Positions 18,375 through 27,544 are shown, counted from the first letter of the stretch. The stretch: DNA of 32,201 nucleotides from an uncultured Clostridia bacterium (GCA_944349765.1 CALVNN010000013.1:1-32201), one strand, 5' to 3'. Notes: generated from the letters alone by a model not told the origin. Program-made: numbers and translations.

Positions 18375-19223
18375 ATGAGTTTTACAATTTTTACAGAGGT
18401 GACTGCGGATTTACCAGAAGATTATATCAAGAAAAATGACATCAATGTAATGGATTTGCCTTGTTATATTAATGATGAGTTGGTTTCTAGTGACCCTAAA
18501 AAGTTTTATGATTTGATGCGTAGTGGCGTACTACCTACAACTTCCTTACTTAATGTTGATAATCTCGTTAGTGCTTTTGAGCCTCATTTAAAACAAGGTG
18601 AGAAGATACTTTATATTGCTTTTAGTTCGGCTCTTAGTGGCACGTATGACAATGGTGTAAAGGCTAAGGAATTGTTAGAGCAAAAATACCCTAATCAACT
18701 TTTTGTATTAGATAGTAAATGTGCTTCAATGGGGCAGGGGCTACTAGTGGATTATGCTGTAGAATTAAGAAATCAGGGCAAAGATCTGGAAGAAGTATTT
18801 GAAATATTGAATAAAGAATTATATCAAATATGTCATTACTTTACGGTAGATAACTTGTTTCATTTGTATAGGGGCGGTAGAGTTAGCCGTACAAAAGCAA
18901 TGCTGGGTACAGTATTACAACTCAAGCCTGTATTGCACGTGGATGAGCATGGTAAACTAATCCCTATCAGTAACGCTCGTGGCAGAAAAAAATCTTTAAA
19001 AATGCTTGTTGATTTTATGAAAGAAAAATGTCAAGACAATATACCAAGCAAAGTATTTATAAGTCATGGTGATTGTCTTGAAGATGCAGAATATGTTGCC
19101 GAACTTGTAAAAGAGCAATTTGGCATCAATGATATTACTATCAATTATATAGGTACAGTGATTGGTACACATTCTGGACCTAATACAGTAGCATTATTTT
19201 TTAAGACACCTAATTTAAGATAA
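18375..19223 (+). CDS. DegV family fatty-acid-binding protein
   Basis: A 282-residue cytosolic protein. DegV-fold proteins (FakB type) hold a fatty acid and present it to the FakA kinase to make acyl-phosphate, the substrate of PlsY. Family landmarks are TADLPEDY near the N-terminus, PTTS (55-58), SSALSGTY (83-90), and a LYRGGRVSR box followed by LQLKPVL. The usual TDS(T)AD start reads TEVTADL here, and the usual TTSQPS reads TTSLLN, so lipid-contact loops differ from the textbook proteins. No fakA is in the window. ATG 18375 follows GGAGG. It is a single-gene unit between its promoter and a strong terminator. Confidence 0.9.
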   Translation: MSFTIFTEVTADLPEDYIKKNDINVMDLPCYINDELVSSDPKKFYDLMRSGVLPTTSLLNVDNLVSAFEPHLKQGEKILYIAFSSALSGTYDNGVKAKELLEQKYPNQLFVLDSKCASMGQGLLVDYAVELRNQGKDLEEVFEILNKELYQICHYFTVDNLFHLYRGGRVSRTKAMLGTVLQLKPVLHVDEHGKLIPISNARGRKKSLKMLVDFMKEKCQDNIPSKVFISHGDCLEDAEYVAELVKEQFGINDITINYIGTVIGTHSGPNTVALFFKTPNLR

Positions 19224-19241
19224 TTTTGTTTAGTTATAATT

Positions 19242-19264
19242 AAAAGAGCTTTTAGCTCTTTTTA
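19242..19264 (+). terminator. Strong terminator after degV
   Basis: AAAAGAGCT (19242-19250) pairs perfectly with AGCTCTTTT (19254-19262) around a 3-base loop, with a T-rich tail. Confidence 0.85.
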
Positions 19265-19304
19265 TTTTAATTTTAATAAGCAAAATAGTAACTTAACTAA
19301 TTGT

Positions 19305-19333
19305 TTGCGAAAATTGTCAATTTATGGTAAAAT
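19305..19333 (+). promoter_or_regulatory. Probable promoter for the comEC operon
   Basis: TTGCGA (19305-19310), 17 bases, TAAAAT (19328-19333), 24 bases before the GTG start. Confidence 0.5.
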
Positions 19334-19356
19334 GTGCAAGTTAGAGGTGATGCAGT

Positions 19357-21438
19357 GTGTTAACAAGAGAAAAGCACATATTAGCTAATAGACCGTTGTT
19401 TTTTGCTTTTGTTGCGCTAATAGCTGGTATATTATTAGCGTTTTCTTTTGTATACAATTTATCACTCTTGATTGTTTTATCTGTGATTACGTACATCGCA
19501 TTTGTTTTATTACTAGTCAGACGCAAGTTTGATACCTGCTTAATTATGTTTGTGGCCCTAATTATTGGTGTTTTGGCTTTTGTGATATGCTTTTCAATTT
19601 ACAAAGCTAATTACATTGAAACCCAAACTTATAAAGTAGTAGGTAAAGTAACAGATTCTTTTATCAAAGAAGATAACTACAGCATAGTGACTTTAGAAAA
19701 TTGTAAGATATATTTAGATGATGAGTTGATAACTAGTGGTAGTGTATCGGTTTTTGTTTCGGGTAGTGGTGGGTTTACTTATGGTGATGTAATAGAATTT
19801 GAGGCAGTAGTTAGTACAGAGGAATTTACGGATTTTGGGTCGCCGTCTTATTCGGTGATTAACGGCGTGATCTATAATGCTACTATATCCAATGATGATA
19901 TTTCTGTGCTAGACAATTATTTAACTATTGATGAGAGTGTGAGAATTGCAGTAAAAGAACGAATAGAAAGTTATTTTAATCCGACTCAAGCTGGTCTAGC
20001 GTATGGCTTAATATTTGGTGACCGTCAATTACTTGATGCCAGTATAACTGAAAGCTTTCAGTATTCAGGTATTGCACATTTATTAGCGGTAAGTGGTGTA
20101 AATGTAAGTATTATGTTTGGCTTGTTAGGTGCTTTATTAAATAGATTTAGCAAAAATAAGGTCTTAAACTTGATATTGCTAGCTGTGCCTGTCTTGTTGT
20201 TTTTGTGGCTTTGTGGTTTCGCTCCTAGTGTATGTAGAGCAGGTTTGATGTTTCTTATTATGTATTTTGCATCAGCAGTCCATAGGAATTATGATGCTTT
20301 AAATAATTTGTCTTTGGCAGGCATCATATTACTACTATTTAATCCGTTGGATTTGTTTAATGTCGGCTTTTTGTTATCTTTCAGTTGTATTTTAGGTATG
20401 ATTTTGTTTAATGACTATTTTATTCAAAAGTTAGCGTTACTTAAAAATAAATTTTTACAAATTTCTATTGCCACTTGTTTATCTACCACCATTATGACCT
20501 TGCCATTTATGTGTCAATACTTTGGCTATTTTAGCGTATTTGGTTTATTAACAAACTTTATCATATTGCCAGTATTTGAGATTGCTTTCATTGCCCTGAT
20601 GATAGTGGTACTTGTCGGATTGATATTACCATTTCAATTCTTGTTTGATATTGTTGGTGAATTACTTGCGACAATTATTTATATTTCAAAGGCAATAGCT
20701 GATATTGATTACTCTATCATTTATGTTGTGCCATTTACTATGACTATGAGTGTGATATTTACATTTACGATGTTTTTAATAAGTCGTAAAGTGATGATAG
20801 AAAAACGTTATAAAAGGATACTCGCTTTAGGTATGTGCGTAGTACTTGTATTATCTGGTTTGTTTGGGGTGATGAAATACAACAATAATGTAAGCGTCAT
20901 AAACACAAACGTTCAATCTATCACTATACGTGGCGATACGACTAGTGTTATAGGGTTTCCGTCAAATTCTCAAGATTTGTCTATGTTGAATAGATTTAAC
21001 TTTGAAGCTCTTATACTAAAGGTGGATAATATTGTTCTTGTCGATTCCACTTTTATCAAACTCGATAGAATTACAGAATTTGTTGATAAGTATCATGTCA
21101 ATAATATTTACATTTTGGAAAGTTGTTTGGATAAATATAATTATATTTTAGAAGATAGTAATTTGGGTGATAAAACTTCCGTAATGTTATTTGACACAGT
21201 CTATGATTTCGGTTATAATGTAGTAGCAAAAAGTTATAGCAAGCAAAGCTTTTATTTTGAAATAATTACCGACAATAGCTCTCTGTCTATTATTGACTCC
21301 GAAAGGTTTAGCGCAGATGATTTATCTTTGCTAATTAATAGTTTGGATGGGCATTATATTATTGATGGAGAGTCTGAGAATACCAAAGTCTATAAAAGTG
21401 ATAGTTATTATAACGTAAATTTAGAGGATGTAGTATGA
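19357..21438 (+). CDS. comEC: ComEC/Rec2-type DNA uptake channel protein without nuclease motif
   Basis: A 693-residue polytopic protein. N-terminal membrane helices (about 15-80) are followed by an OB-like DUF4131 segment (about 90-190). Then comes the competence-domain membrane core, including GLIFGDRQLLD and HLLAVSGVNVSIMFG (near 215-255). ComEC carries single-stranded DNA across the membrane during transformation. The C-terminal part (about 505-693) lies where the metallo-beta-lactamase-like domain belongs, but contains no HxHxDH or DVGQGD motif. GTG 19357 follows AGAGGTGAT. Its TGA overlaps the holA ATG by four bases; comEC-holA adjacency is a conserved Firmicutes arrangement. No comEA or pilus genes are nearby. 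Confidence 0.88.
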   Translation: MLTREKHILANRPLFFAFVALIAGILLAFSFVYNLSLLIVLSVITYIAFVLLLVRRKFDTCLIMFVALIIGVLAFVICFSIYKANYIETQTYKVVGKVTDSFIKEDNYSIVTLENCKIYLDDELITSGSVSVFVSGSGGFTYGDVIEFEAVVSTEEFTDFGSPSYSVINGVIYNATISNDDISVLDNYLTIDESVRIAVKERIESYFNPTQAGLAYGLIFGDRQLLDASITESFQYSGIAHLLAVSGVNVSIMFGLLGALLNRFSKNKVLNLILLAVPVLLFLWLCGFAPSVCRAGLMFLIMYFASAVHRNYDALNNLSLAGIILLLFNPLDLFNVGFLLSFSCILGMILFNDYFIQKLALLKNKFLQISIATCLSTTIMTLPFMCQYFGYFSVFGLLTNFIILPVFEIAFIALMIVVLVGLILPFQFLFDIVGELLATIIYISKAIADIDYSIIYVVPFTMTMSVIFTFTMFLISRKVMIEKRYKRILALGMCVVLVLSGLFGVMKYNNNVSVINTNVQSITIRGDTTSVIGFPSNSQDLSMLNRFNFEALILKVDNIVLVDSTFIKLDRITEFVDKYHVNNIYILESCLDKYNYILEDSNLGDKTSVMLFDTVYDFGYNVVAKSYSKQSFYFEIITDNSSLSIIDSERFSADDLSLLINSLDGHYIIDGESENTKVYKSDSYYNVNLEDVV

Positions 21439-22370
21439 AGTTTACTGAATTAAAAAGAGCTTTAAGGTCAAAAATTGAGCCCGTATATATCTGTTATGGC
21501 GATGACCGTATGGTTATGGAGATAGCTGTATCTCATATAATGGAGGCCACTAAAGGCGAACTCCCTGAGTTTGATGTAACCACGTTTAATGATAAGGCGG
21601 ATATAGCTGATATATTCGAAAGTTTAAATACTTTGCCGATTTCCGCTCCAAAACGTGTTACATATCTTAAGGACTTTAATTTAAAAACCATAAAAGAACA
21701 AATATCAGATTACGCAAAAAATCCTAATACAACTTCAGTGCTTGTGGTAACCACTTACGAAGAAGTCCAAATTGATAATGCGGTGATGGTGGATTGTAAT
21801 AGATTAGACAAGCCGATTTTAACGCTTAAGGTCACAAAGGAATTAAAAGAAAGAGGTTGCACTATTGATAATGATGCTTTAAGCTTGCTTATAGATTATT
21901 GTGATAACGATTTGGGGCGAATAACGCAAGAAACGTTAAAACTATCAGCAAATAAACATATCACACTTAAAGATGTTCAAGAAAATACTAACAAAGCTGA
22001 AAATTATAATGTCTTTGCCTTGACTGAAAGCCTAGGTAAAAAAGATGCAAAATCAGCAATTAAGGCCATAGATTATTTATTACAAGATGACAGTAAAAAA
22101 GGAGTCATCAGTGCTATTTACAATCATTTTCATAGATTGTTTTACATAGCGGTCAATCCTTTGCTTAGTGATGATGAGGTAGCTTCTCAACTGGGAGTTA
22201 AGAGTTACGCCATAAAGGTTAGTAGACCTCAAGTTAAGTATTTTGGAGTGAAAAGACTAAAAGAAATTTTGGATTTGATAAGAGAGGCCGACTTAAATAC
22301 CAAGACTACGTGGGCGAGCGTTGAAACTTATGCCTATTACCTTGTATTAAACATCCTTAATAAAAAATAG
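21435..22370 (+). CDS. holA: DNA polymerase III delta subunit
   Basis: A 311-residue clamp-loader subunit that opens the sliding clamp. The N-terminus has the family pattern PVYICYGDDRMVMEIAV with a degenerate P-loop region. A helical C-terminal domain contains NVFALTESLGKKDAKSA (about 194-210). Its length is slightly shorter than usual (about 330). The start overlaps comEC by ATGA, and there is no strong independent binding site, so coupled translation is likely. rpsT, which often follows holA, is not present here. Confidence 0.9.
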   Translation: MKFTELKRALRSKIEPVYICYGDDRMVMEIAVSHIMEATKGELPEFDVTTFNDKADIADIFESLNTLPISAPKRVTYLKDFNLKTIKEQISDYAKNPNTTSVLVVTTYEEVQIDNAVMVDCNRLDKPILTLKVTKELKERGCTIDNDALSLLIDYCDNDLGRITQETLKLSANKHITLKDVQENTNKAENYNVFALTESLGKKDAKSAIKAIDYLLQDDSKKGVISAIYNHFHRLFYIAVNPLLSDDEVASQLGVKSYAIKVSRPQVKYFGVKRLKEILDLIREADLNTKTTWASVETYAYYLVLNILNKK

Positions 22371-22381
22371 GAGATAATTTG

Positions 22382-22885
22382 ATGGAATTTTTTAATTTAA
22401 AAATAAGTAACAAAATTTGGGCTTTTGTTTGTGCTGGGCTTATATTGTTTGTTGGGTGTTTTATGGCGACATTACCCTTTATACATATGTTTGATATAGT
22501 ATCTGCTTTCAGTGCATTTGGTATAATTGTAGGGTGTGCACTATTTATAATGGCGGTAGTTTTAGCTCTTGTAACCGTTACTTATCTTACACTTCGAGAT
22601 TTTTCAAAGCTTGATATGGGACAGTATTATTTCGGTTGTGCTGTGTTATTAGGTTTGCTAGGTTGTATTTGGGGTGGCGGAGTATTTATCATGGGCTTTT
22701 GGCCGTATTTGGCTATGTTTGTTGGTGTGGTGCTACTTATTGTTTGTAGTGCTATCTACCTATGGTTACATCATAAAAGATTTTGTCAGTATTATGGTGA
22801 GAACGCTTTAAATTGTTTTAAACGTAGTCGATTTATAGTGTACCTAGTTGTTACTGTATGTCTAGTATTTTGGTTGATTATATAG
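22382..22885 (+). CDS. Small polytopic membrane protein, unknown
   Basis: A 167-residue hydrophobic protein with about five predicted membrane segments (near 13-33, 42-68, 83-107, 110-128 and 150-167) and short loops. A basic loop HHKRFCQYY lies before the last helix. I recognise no family. ATG 22382 is preferred over an in-frame TTG one codon earlier because GGAG is 8 bases upstream. It lies 11 bases after holA and 11 bases before the peptidase gene, so it is an operon member. Confidence 0.6.
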   Translation: MEFFNLKISNKIWAFVCAGLILFVGCFMATLPFIHMFDIVSAFSAFGIIVGCALFIMAVVLALVTVTYLTLRDFSKLDMGQYYFGCAVLLGLLGCIWGGGVFIMGFWPYLAMFVGVVLLIVCSAIYLWLHHKRFCQYYGENALNCFKRSRFIVYLVVTVCLVFWLII

Positions 22886-22896
22886 AGGAGTAGGTT

Positions 22897-24000
22897 ATGA
22901 AAAAGTATTTGTTGATTTTAATAGCCTCATTAGTTTTATTTATAGTCCCTTTTAATAGTACTTCTATTGTTAAAGCACAAGAAACGGCTACTATACAGAT
23001 AGTGCGTGCGGATATAGATGAGTATCTGTCACAAGGTGGAGTAAGTAGAGTAGCATATACCAGCGGAGAGTTGAAGTCTGCGAACTTTCTAGCTAATAAA
23101 ATGAGAAATTTAGGTTTGGAGTATTTTAGTGGGGATTCTTATTTGCAAACTTTTGGTGCTGGTGATGAGACCAGTCAAAATGTAATTGGTGTGAAGCAAT
23201 CTAGCGTAAGTGATAAAATAGTTATCCTCGGGGCACATTATGATAGTCATAAAGATGCTTTAAGTGCTGTGTATGACAATGCAAGTGGCGTAAGTATTGT
23301 GCTTGCTTTGATGGAGGCTTTAAAGGATGTATCATTACCATACGATGTGGTTTACATCTTTTATGGAGCTGAAGAGGTGGGAATGAAAGGTTCTAATCAT
23401 TTTGTAGAAAGCTTAAGTGCATTGGTTACAAAAAATATTTTATTAGCTATGAATTTTGACTCTATTGGTGTTGGTGAATATACATACTACTTTGCTGGAG
23501 ATACTTTAAATGGGCATAAGAAGTTATTTGAAAATAATTCTTATAATATTATAAATTATCCTGAGTATCCACGTGCAAATTATTTGGCTGGGTCTCCATC
23601 TTTTGGCTATGGGCATATAGGGCTTCAATCAGATAATTTGTCATATGTTAGTAATTCTATACGTTCTATAACATTTTTTAGCGGTAACGCTACCGACGTG
23701 GCTTTAGGATTTAGGGAAAGTGCGTATAATGACAATGTTCATCATACAAAAAATGACAATTTAAATTATATCCTAGAGGTTTATCCAGATTTTATAAATC
23801 GAATAAATAACGTAGCAAATCTAACATTTGATACATTAACTAGTAGTAATTTTTATACCGAGATGATAAATATGAGTCCCGGCATTAATCTTAATTTTTT
23901 TAGCGACAAAATCATTATAGTTTGTGTCGGCTTAATAGGGTTGATTTTTGTCAATAGATTTTTAACTCAAAAGGTAAATAAATCTTTAAATAAGAACTAA
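22897..24000 (+). CDS. Exported M28-family zinc aminopeptidase
   Basis: A 367-residue peptidase, predicted to act outside the cell membrane. It has an N-terminal signal sequence (about 1-27, ending VKAQ, no lipobox cysteine) and a C-terminal membrane helix (about 337-356) with a basic tail. The M28 metal site is complete: His114 and Asp116 in GAHYDSH, bridging Asp127 in YDNASG, Glu159/Glu160 in YGAEEVG (base and ligand), Asp188 in NFDSIG, and His282/283 in VHHTKND. The likely activity is removal of N-terminal residues from peptides, with unknown specificity. ATG 22897 follows GAGGAG. Confidence 0.88.
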   Translation: MKKYLLILIASLVLFIVPFNSTSIVKAQETATIQIVRADIDEYLSQGGVSRVAYTSGELKSANFLANKMRNLGLEYFSGDSYLQTFGAGDETSQNVIGVKQSSVSDKIVILGAHYDSHKDALSAVYDNASGVSIVLALMEALKDVSLPYDVVYIFYGAEEVGMKGSNHFVESLSALVTKNILLAMNFDSIGVGEYTYYFAGDTLNGHKKLFENNSYNIINYPEYPRANYLAGSPSFGYGHIGLQSDNLSYVSNSIRSITFFSGNATDVALGFRESAYNDNVHHTKNDNLNYILEVYPDFINRINNVANLTFDTLTSSNFYTEMINMSPGINLNFFSDKIIIVCVGLIGLIFVNRFLTQKVNKSLNKN

Positions 24001-24051
24001 AATAATAATTTTAAGCATATCTTATAAAAAAAATATAGGAGTGCTTTTTTT

Positions 24052-24369
24052 ATGGAATCAAAAGTTGAATTATTAAAAGATAAGACAGTAGATATAATTT
24101 ATTTTGTAAAGCAAGGCGAAACCTTGTCCAGTATAGCTGATAAATTTAAGACAACCAAAGAGATTATAATAGAAGACAATCAACTAACAGAAGTAGAGGA
24201 AGGTGATATACTTTGGATACGAAAACGTAATATGTCTGTCTATGTAGTTAAGCCTGCGGACACATTGCAAAAAGTAGCACAAAAAAATGGCGTATCTGTA
24301 GCACATATCAGAGAAGTTAATAAACTAAAAAGCGACTCACTTTATGTGGGACAAAAAATAATTATTTGA
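24052..24369 (+). CDS. Small double-LysM protein
   Basis: A 105-residue protein made almost only of two LysM modules: one from about 17 (YFVKQGETLSSIADKF) and one from about 63 (YVVKPADTLQKVAQKNG). LysM modules bind N-acetylglucosamine-containing glycans such as peptidoglycan. No signal peptide or membrane helix is visible, so it is either cytoplasmic (as in SafA/SpoVID-type spore assembly proteins) or exported in another way. ATG 24052 follows TAGGAG. It is the last gene before the terminator at 24443. Confidence 0.85.
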   Translation: MESKVELLKDKTVDIIYFVKQGETLSSIADKFKTTKEIIIEDNQLTEVEEGDILWIRKRNMSVYVVKPADTLQKVAQKNGVSVAHIREVNKLKSDSLYVGQKIII

Positions 24370-24442
24370 TAAAAAGCAAGATATATTAGCACTATTACTT
24401 CTTAATTAGGTAAATAATAGTTGAATTAAGCGTAATGGTTTT

Positions 24443-24466
24443 AAGCAAAGTACTTGCTTTTTTTGA
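24443..24466 (+). terminator. Terminator abutting the next promoter
   Basis: AAGCAA (24443-24448) pairs with TTGCTT (24454-24459), followed by a T-run whose end forms the TT of the next -35 box (TTGACA, 24463-24468). Confidence 0.7.
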
Positions 24467-24491
24467 CAAATTTGTTAAAATAAAATATGAT
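24463..24491 (+). promoter_or_regulatory. Strong sigma-A-type promoter for the GNAT-sepF-lspA-rluD unit
   Basis: A perfect TTGACA (24463-24468), 17 bases, TATGAT (24486-24491). Transcription would start about 15 bases before the ATG at 24513, which rules out the in-frame ATG at 24435. Confidence 0.8.
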
Positions 24492-24512
24492 TTTTTCGTA
24501 AGAAGGTTAATT

Positions 24513-25637
24513 ATGATAGAAGTTAAAGAAGTTAGTAATAAAAAAATGCAAAAAGAATTTTTAAATTTACCTCTAAAGATGTACAAAGATAACCCTTATT
24601 TTGTACCACCACTTTATTCAGATGAGAAAAATATTTTTTCACCTAAAAAGAATGTATATTTTAATGATTGCGAAATTGTGTACTATAATGCCTATAAGGA
24701 TGGCAAGATGGTGGGACGTATTGGAGGGATAATCCATAACGCTTATAATAAAAAGGTCAATGAAAAACGTGTTCGTTTTACAAGATTTGACTGTATAGAC
24801 GACGTTGATGTCGCTAAGGCACTTTTTGATAAGGTGGAAAGCTGGGCTGTTGGCAAGGGTATGGAAGTCGCTCATGGTCCACTAGGTTTTAGTGACTTAG
24901 AGAGAGAAGGCTTACTTATAGAAGGTTTTGATGAGTTAAGTACTTTTGAAGAACAGTATAATTATGAATATTATGCCAAGCTTATAGAAGCTTGTGGTTA
25001 TCAAAAGGAAGTGGATTGGGTAGAATATCAAATTGATATGCCCAAAGAGCCATTGACTAAAATTCAAAGTATTAGCGAAAAAGTTTTAAAGAAGTATAAT
25101 CTTAAAGTAGTGGAATTCAAATCAAAAAAAGAGATTTTAGACAACTATGCAGACAAAGTACTTGATCTATTAGATGAAGCGTACGGGGATCTATATGGGA
25201 CAGTGCCGTTTACAGATAAAATGCGTAAGTCTTTGATTGAACAATTCAAATTGATTCTTAATAAAGATTTGATAGTTGTTGTAGAAGATGAAAACAAAGA
25301 AGTGGTGGCCTTTGGTATATGTTTGCCATCACTTGCAAAGGCTGTGCAAAAATCAAAAGGTCATTTAACTCCTGCTTGTATAGTTAAGATTTTAAAAAAT
25401 GTACGTCATCCAGAAATGATGGACTTAGCTTTGATTGGAGTCAAGAAAGACCACCAAAATCGTGGGATAAATGGTATTGTTATAAATATGATTATAAATA
25501 ATGCTATCAAAATGGGGATAAAGGTGGCAGAGACAAATCTAAACCTTGAAGAGAATGAAAAAGTGCAATCTCAATGGAAGTTTTTTGAGCATAGAATGCA
25601 CAAGAGAAGACGTGCTTATGTAAAACGTTTAGTGTAA
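24513..25637 (+). CDS. GNAT-fold acyltransferase-like protein (YghO-like)
   Basis: A 374-residue cytosolic protein. The N-terminal section (NPYFVPPLYSDEKNIFSPKKN, spread over about 25-46) and GRIGGIIHNAYNKK (about 67-80) fit the YghO-like group of large GNAT-related proteins. The C-terminal half has a second GNAT-like region, with ALIGVKKDHQNRGINGIVI (about 310-328) resembling an acetyl-CoA-binding Q/RxxGxG/A loop. The substrate is unknown. ATG 24513 is set by the promoter and by an AGAAGG upstream. It leads the transcript that continues into sepF. Confidence 0.7.
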   Translation: MIEVKEVSNKKMQKEFLNLPLKMYKDNPYFVPPLYSDEKNIFSPKKNVYFNDCEIVYYNAYKDGKMVGRIGGIIHNAYNKKVNEKRVRFTRFDCIDDVDVAKALFDKVESWAVGKGMEVAHGPLGFSDLEREGLLIEGFDELSTFEEQYNYEYYAKLIEACGYQKEVDWVEYQIDMPKEPLTKIQSISEKVLKKYNLKVVEFKSKKEILDNYADKVLDLLDEAYGDLYGTVPFTDKMRKSLIEQFKLILNKDLIVVVEDENKEVVAFGICLPSLAKAVQKSKGHLTPACIVKILKNVRHPEMMDLALIGVKKDHQNRGINGIVINMIINNAIKMGIKVAETNLNLEENEKVQSQWKFFEHRMHKRRRAYVKRLV

Positions 25638-25659
25638 TAAGTAAAAAGGAGTAAAGCAA

Positions 25660-26199
25660 ATGGGATTTTTAAATTGGCTTATGAAAGGTGTTGACGTGGA
25701 AGAGAAGCAACAAGTAGTAGATATTGAAGAAGAAATTGTTCAAGATACACCTCAAAATAATGTGCAAAGTCAAAATGTTAATGTCAACCGTGTGGGGAAT
25801 ATGCCACCTTTTGAAAATAGTCTGGATAACTTAAAAAATTTATCCAACTTAGAAAAAAGCAGTAGCCTAAATGTAAGTATTCCTATGTCCGCCCCACAAA
25901 CAGACTATATTAATGTTACGCCACCAAGGCAAAAATCTCAAATAGTTGTATTTAAAATAAACAATATGAAAGATTTGCAATTAGCTATAAAACATTTAGC
26001 GTCTAAGCAACCCTGCGTTTTAAATATGGAAGCTCTGAGCAAACGTGAAATGCTAAAGATAATGGATTACCTAAATGGTGCAGTATATGCACTTTCTGCT
26101 ACAGTACATAGGATGCAAGGTAAGCTGTATTTAGTTAGCCCAGAAGGTATGGAGATAGCCCTTCAAGAAAAGAAAAAAGACAAAAAGAGGAGATATTAA
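25660..26199 (+). CDS. sepF: Cell division protein SepF
   Basis: A 179-residue FtsZ-binding protein that tethers and bundles FtsZ at the membrane. The N-terminal amphipathic membrane anchor (MGFLNWLMKGV) is followed by a low-complexity, Asn/Gln-rich linker (about 15-85). The SepF core (about 90-170) includes FKINNMKDLQLAIKHL and a DYLNGAVYAL helix. AAGGAG lies upstream. It is followed with no gap by lspA. In Bacillus-type genomes sepF is flanked by ylmE, ylmG, ylmH and divIVA; none is adjacent here. Confidence 0.92.
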   Translation: MGFLNWLMKGVDVEEKQQVVDIEEEIVQDTPQNNVQSQNVNVNRVGNMPPFENSLDNLKNLSNLEKSSSLNVSIPMSAPQTDYINVTPPRQKSQIVVFKINNMKDLQLAIKHLASKQPCVLNMEALSKREMLKIMDYLNGAVYALSATVHRMQGKLYLVSPEGMEIALQEKKKDKKRRY

Positions 26200-26658
26200 T
26201 TGATATTAAAGGTTTTGATTTTTGCAGGTGTTTTTGCTCTTGATATGATATCTAAGGCACTGCTAGATTACAAAAATATCCCTTTGATTGATGGTGTAAT
26301 ATCTTTTACGTATGTCCATAATACAGGAGCCGCATGGGGAATATTTGGTAATTCTACGTGGTTACTTGCAATATTTAGTTTGATATTTGTTATTGTCTTT
26401 ATTTATTTTGATAGGAAACTTAAGATAGAAAATACACTTTATAAAATAAGTTTTGCATTGGTGCTAGCGGGTACTATTGGTAATATGGTGGATAGAGTGG
26501 TGCTTGGCTATGTAAGAGACTTTATTTACTTGGATTTTTTAAAGACATACCCTGTATTCAATGTGGCTGATATGAGTTTGGTTATAGGTATGATATTACT
26601 CGCTATATATATTATATTTCTTCATAAGCCAGCGAAAAAAGAGGCACCAAATGAATAA
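26200..26658 (+). CDS. lspA: Lipoprotein signal peptidase II
   Basis: A 152-residue aspartyl protease with four membrane helices that cleaves diacylglyceryl-modified preprolipoproteins made by Lgt. The catalytic aspartates are Asp98 (GNMVDR) and Asp124 (FNVADMS). HNTGAAWG (40-47) and Asp15 are also conserved. The start is a TTG directly after the sepF TAA, read with GAGGAG inside the sepF end, so translation is coupled. It overlaps rluD by 8 bases. Confidence 0.95.
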   Translation: MILKVLIFAGVFALDMISKALLDYKNIPLIDGVISFTYVHNTGAAWGIFGNSTWLLAIFSLIFVIVFIYFDRKLKIENTLYKISFALVLAGTIGNMVDRVVLGYVRDFIYLDFLKTYPVFNVADMSLVIGMILLAIYIIFLHKPAKKEAPNE

Positions 26659-27544
26659 ATATGTGGGCATTAGGCTTGATAAAGCAGTGCTTGATATGCA
26701 TCCAGAAATTAGTCGTAGTCATATTAAGACGCTTATCCAAAACGGGGACATATTGGTTAATGATACAAAGCAAAAAGCAGGTTATATTATAAGAAATAAC
26801 GATGAAATTACAGTTCAAATACCTAAGGTAAAACCTTTGGAGGTTAAAGCTGAAAATATTTTTCTTGATATTGTGTATGAAGATAATGATCTGGCAATTA
26901 TAAATAAGCCACAAGGGATGGTTGTACACCCAGCAAATGGCAATGAGAATGGTACTTTAGTGAATGCTTTGCTTTATAATATAAAAGATTTAAGCGGTAT
27001 AAACGGCGTTATCAGACCTGGTATAGTTCATAGATTGGACAAAGACACTTCTGGTTTATTGATTATAGCTAAAAATGACTTAGCACATAAGAACCTAGCC
27101 AAGCAAATTGAAACAAAGCAATGCAAGCGTATATATCATGCTATAGTACACAACGCACCAAAAGAAGATGTAGGTGAAATTATTACAAATTATGGGCGTC
27201 ATCCTACAGACCGAAAGAAAATGGCTGTACTTGAAAGTAGTAATAGAGTGGCACATACAAAGTATACCGTATTAGAAAGATTAGGGCAGTTTACGTATAT
27301 GGAATTTGAATTAAAGACTGGACGTACGCACCAAATACGTGTTCATTGTGCTTATATGGGTATACCTATTGTCGGTGATAAGACTTATGGCGTGAAAGAG
27401 AAATTCAAATTTGAGGGTCAACTTTTACACGCAAAAAAAATTGAATTTACTCATCCTTCTACTGGTGAGTATATGAGTTTTGAAGTGGAATTACCTGATT
27501 ATTTTGAAAAATTTTTAAATCTTTTAAGGTTAAAAGTGCAATAG
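26651..27544 (+). CDS. rluD: RluD-type 23S rRNA pseudouridine synthase
   Basis: A 297-residue RNA-modifying enzyme of the RluA/RluD family. An S4 RNA-binding domain occupies about 1-65. The catalytic motif is HRLDKDTSGLL, with Asp130 as nucleophile. LKTGRTHQIRVH near 220-231 is the second family box. lspA-rluD adjacency is a common Gram-positive arrangement (ylyB in Bacillus). The ATG lies within the end of lspA, with GAGG before it. It is the last gene of its unit; the terminator begins inside its final codons. Confidence 0.92.
   Translation: MNKYVGIRLDKAVLDMHPEISRSHIKTLIQNGDILVNDTKQKAGYIIRNNDEITVQIPKVKPLEVKAENIFLDIVYEDNDLAIINKPQGMVVHPANGNENGTLVNALLYNIKDLSGINGVIRPGIVHRLDKDTSGLLIIAKNDLAHKNLAKQIETKQCKRIYHAIVHNAPKEDVGEIITNYGRHPTDRKKMAVLESSNRVAHTKYTVLERLGQFTYMEFELKTGRTHQIRVHCAYMGIPIVGDKTYGVKEKFKFEGQLLHAKKIEFTHPSTGEYMSFEVELPDYFEKFLNLLRLKVQ

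Noticed and set aside
24013-24046. Terminator between the M28 peptidase and LysM genes
   Set aside because: Only a 5-bp AT-rich stem with a 24-base loop that contains the LysM ribosome binding site; too weak to call.
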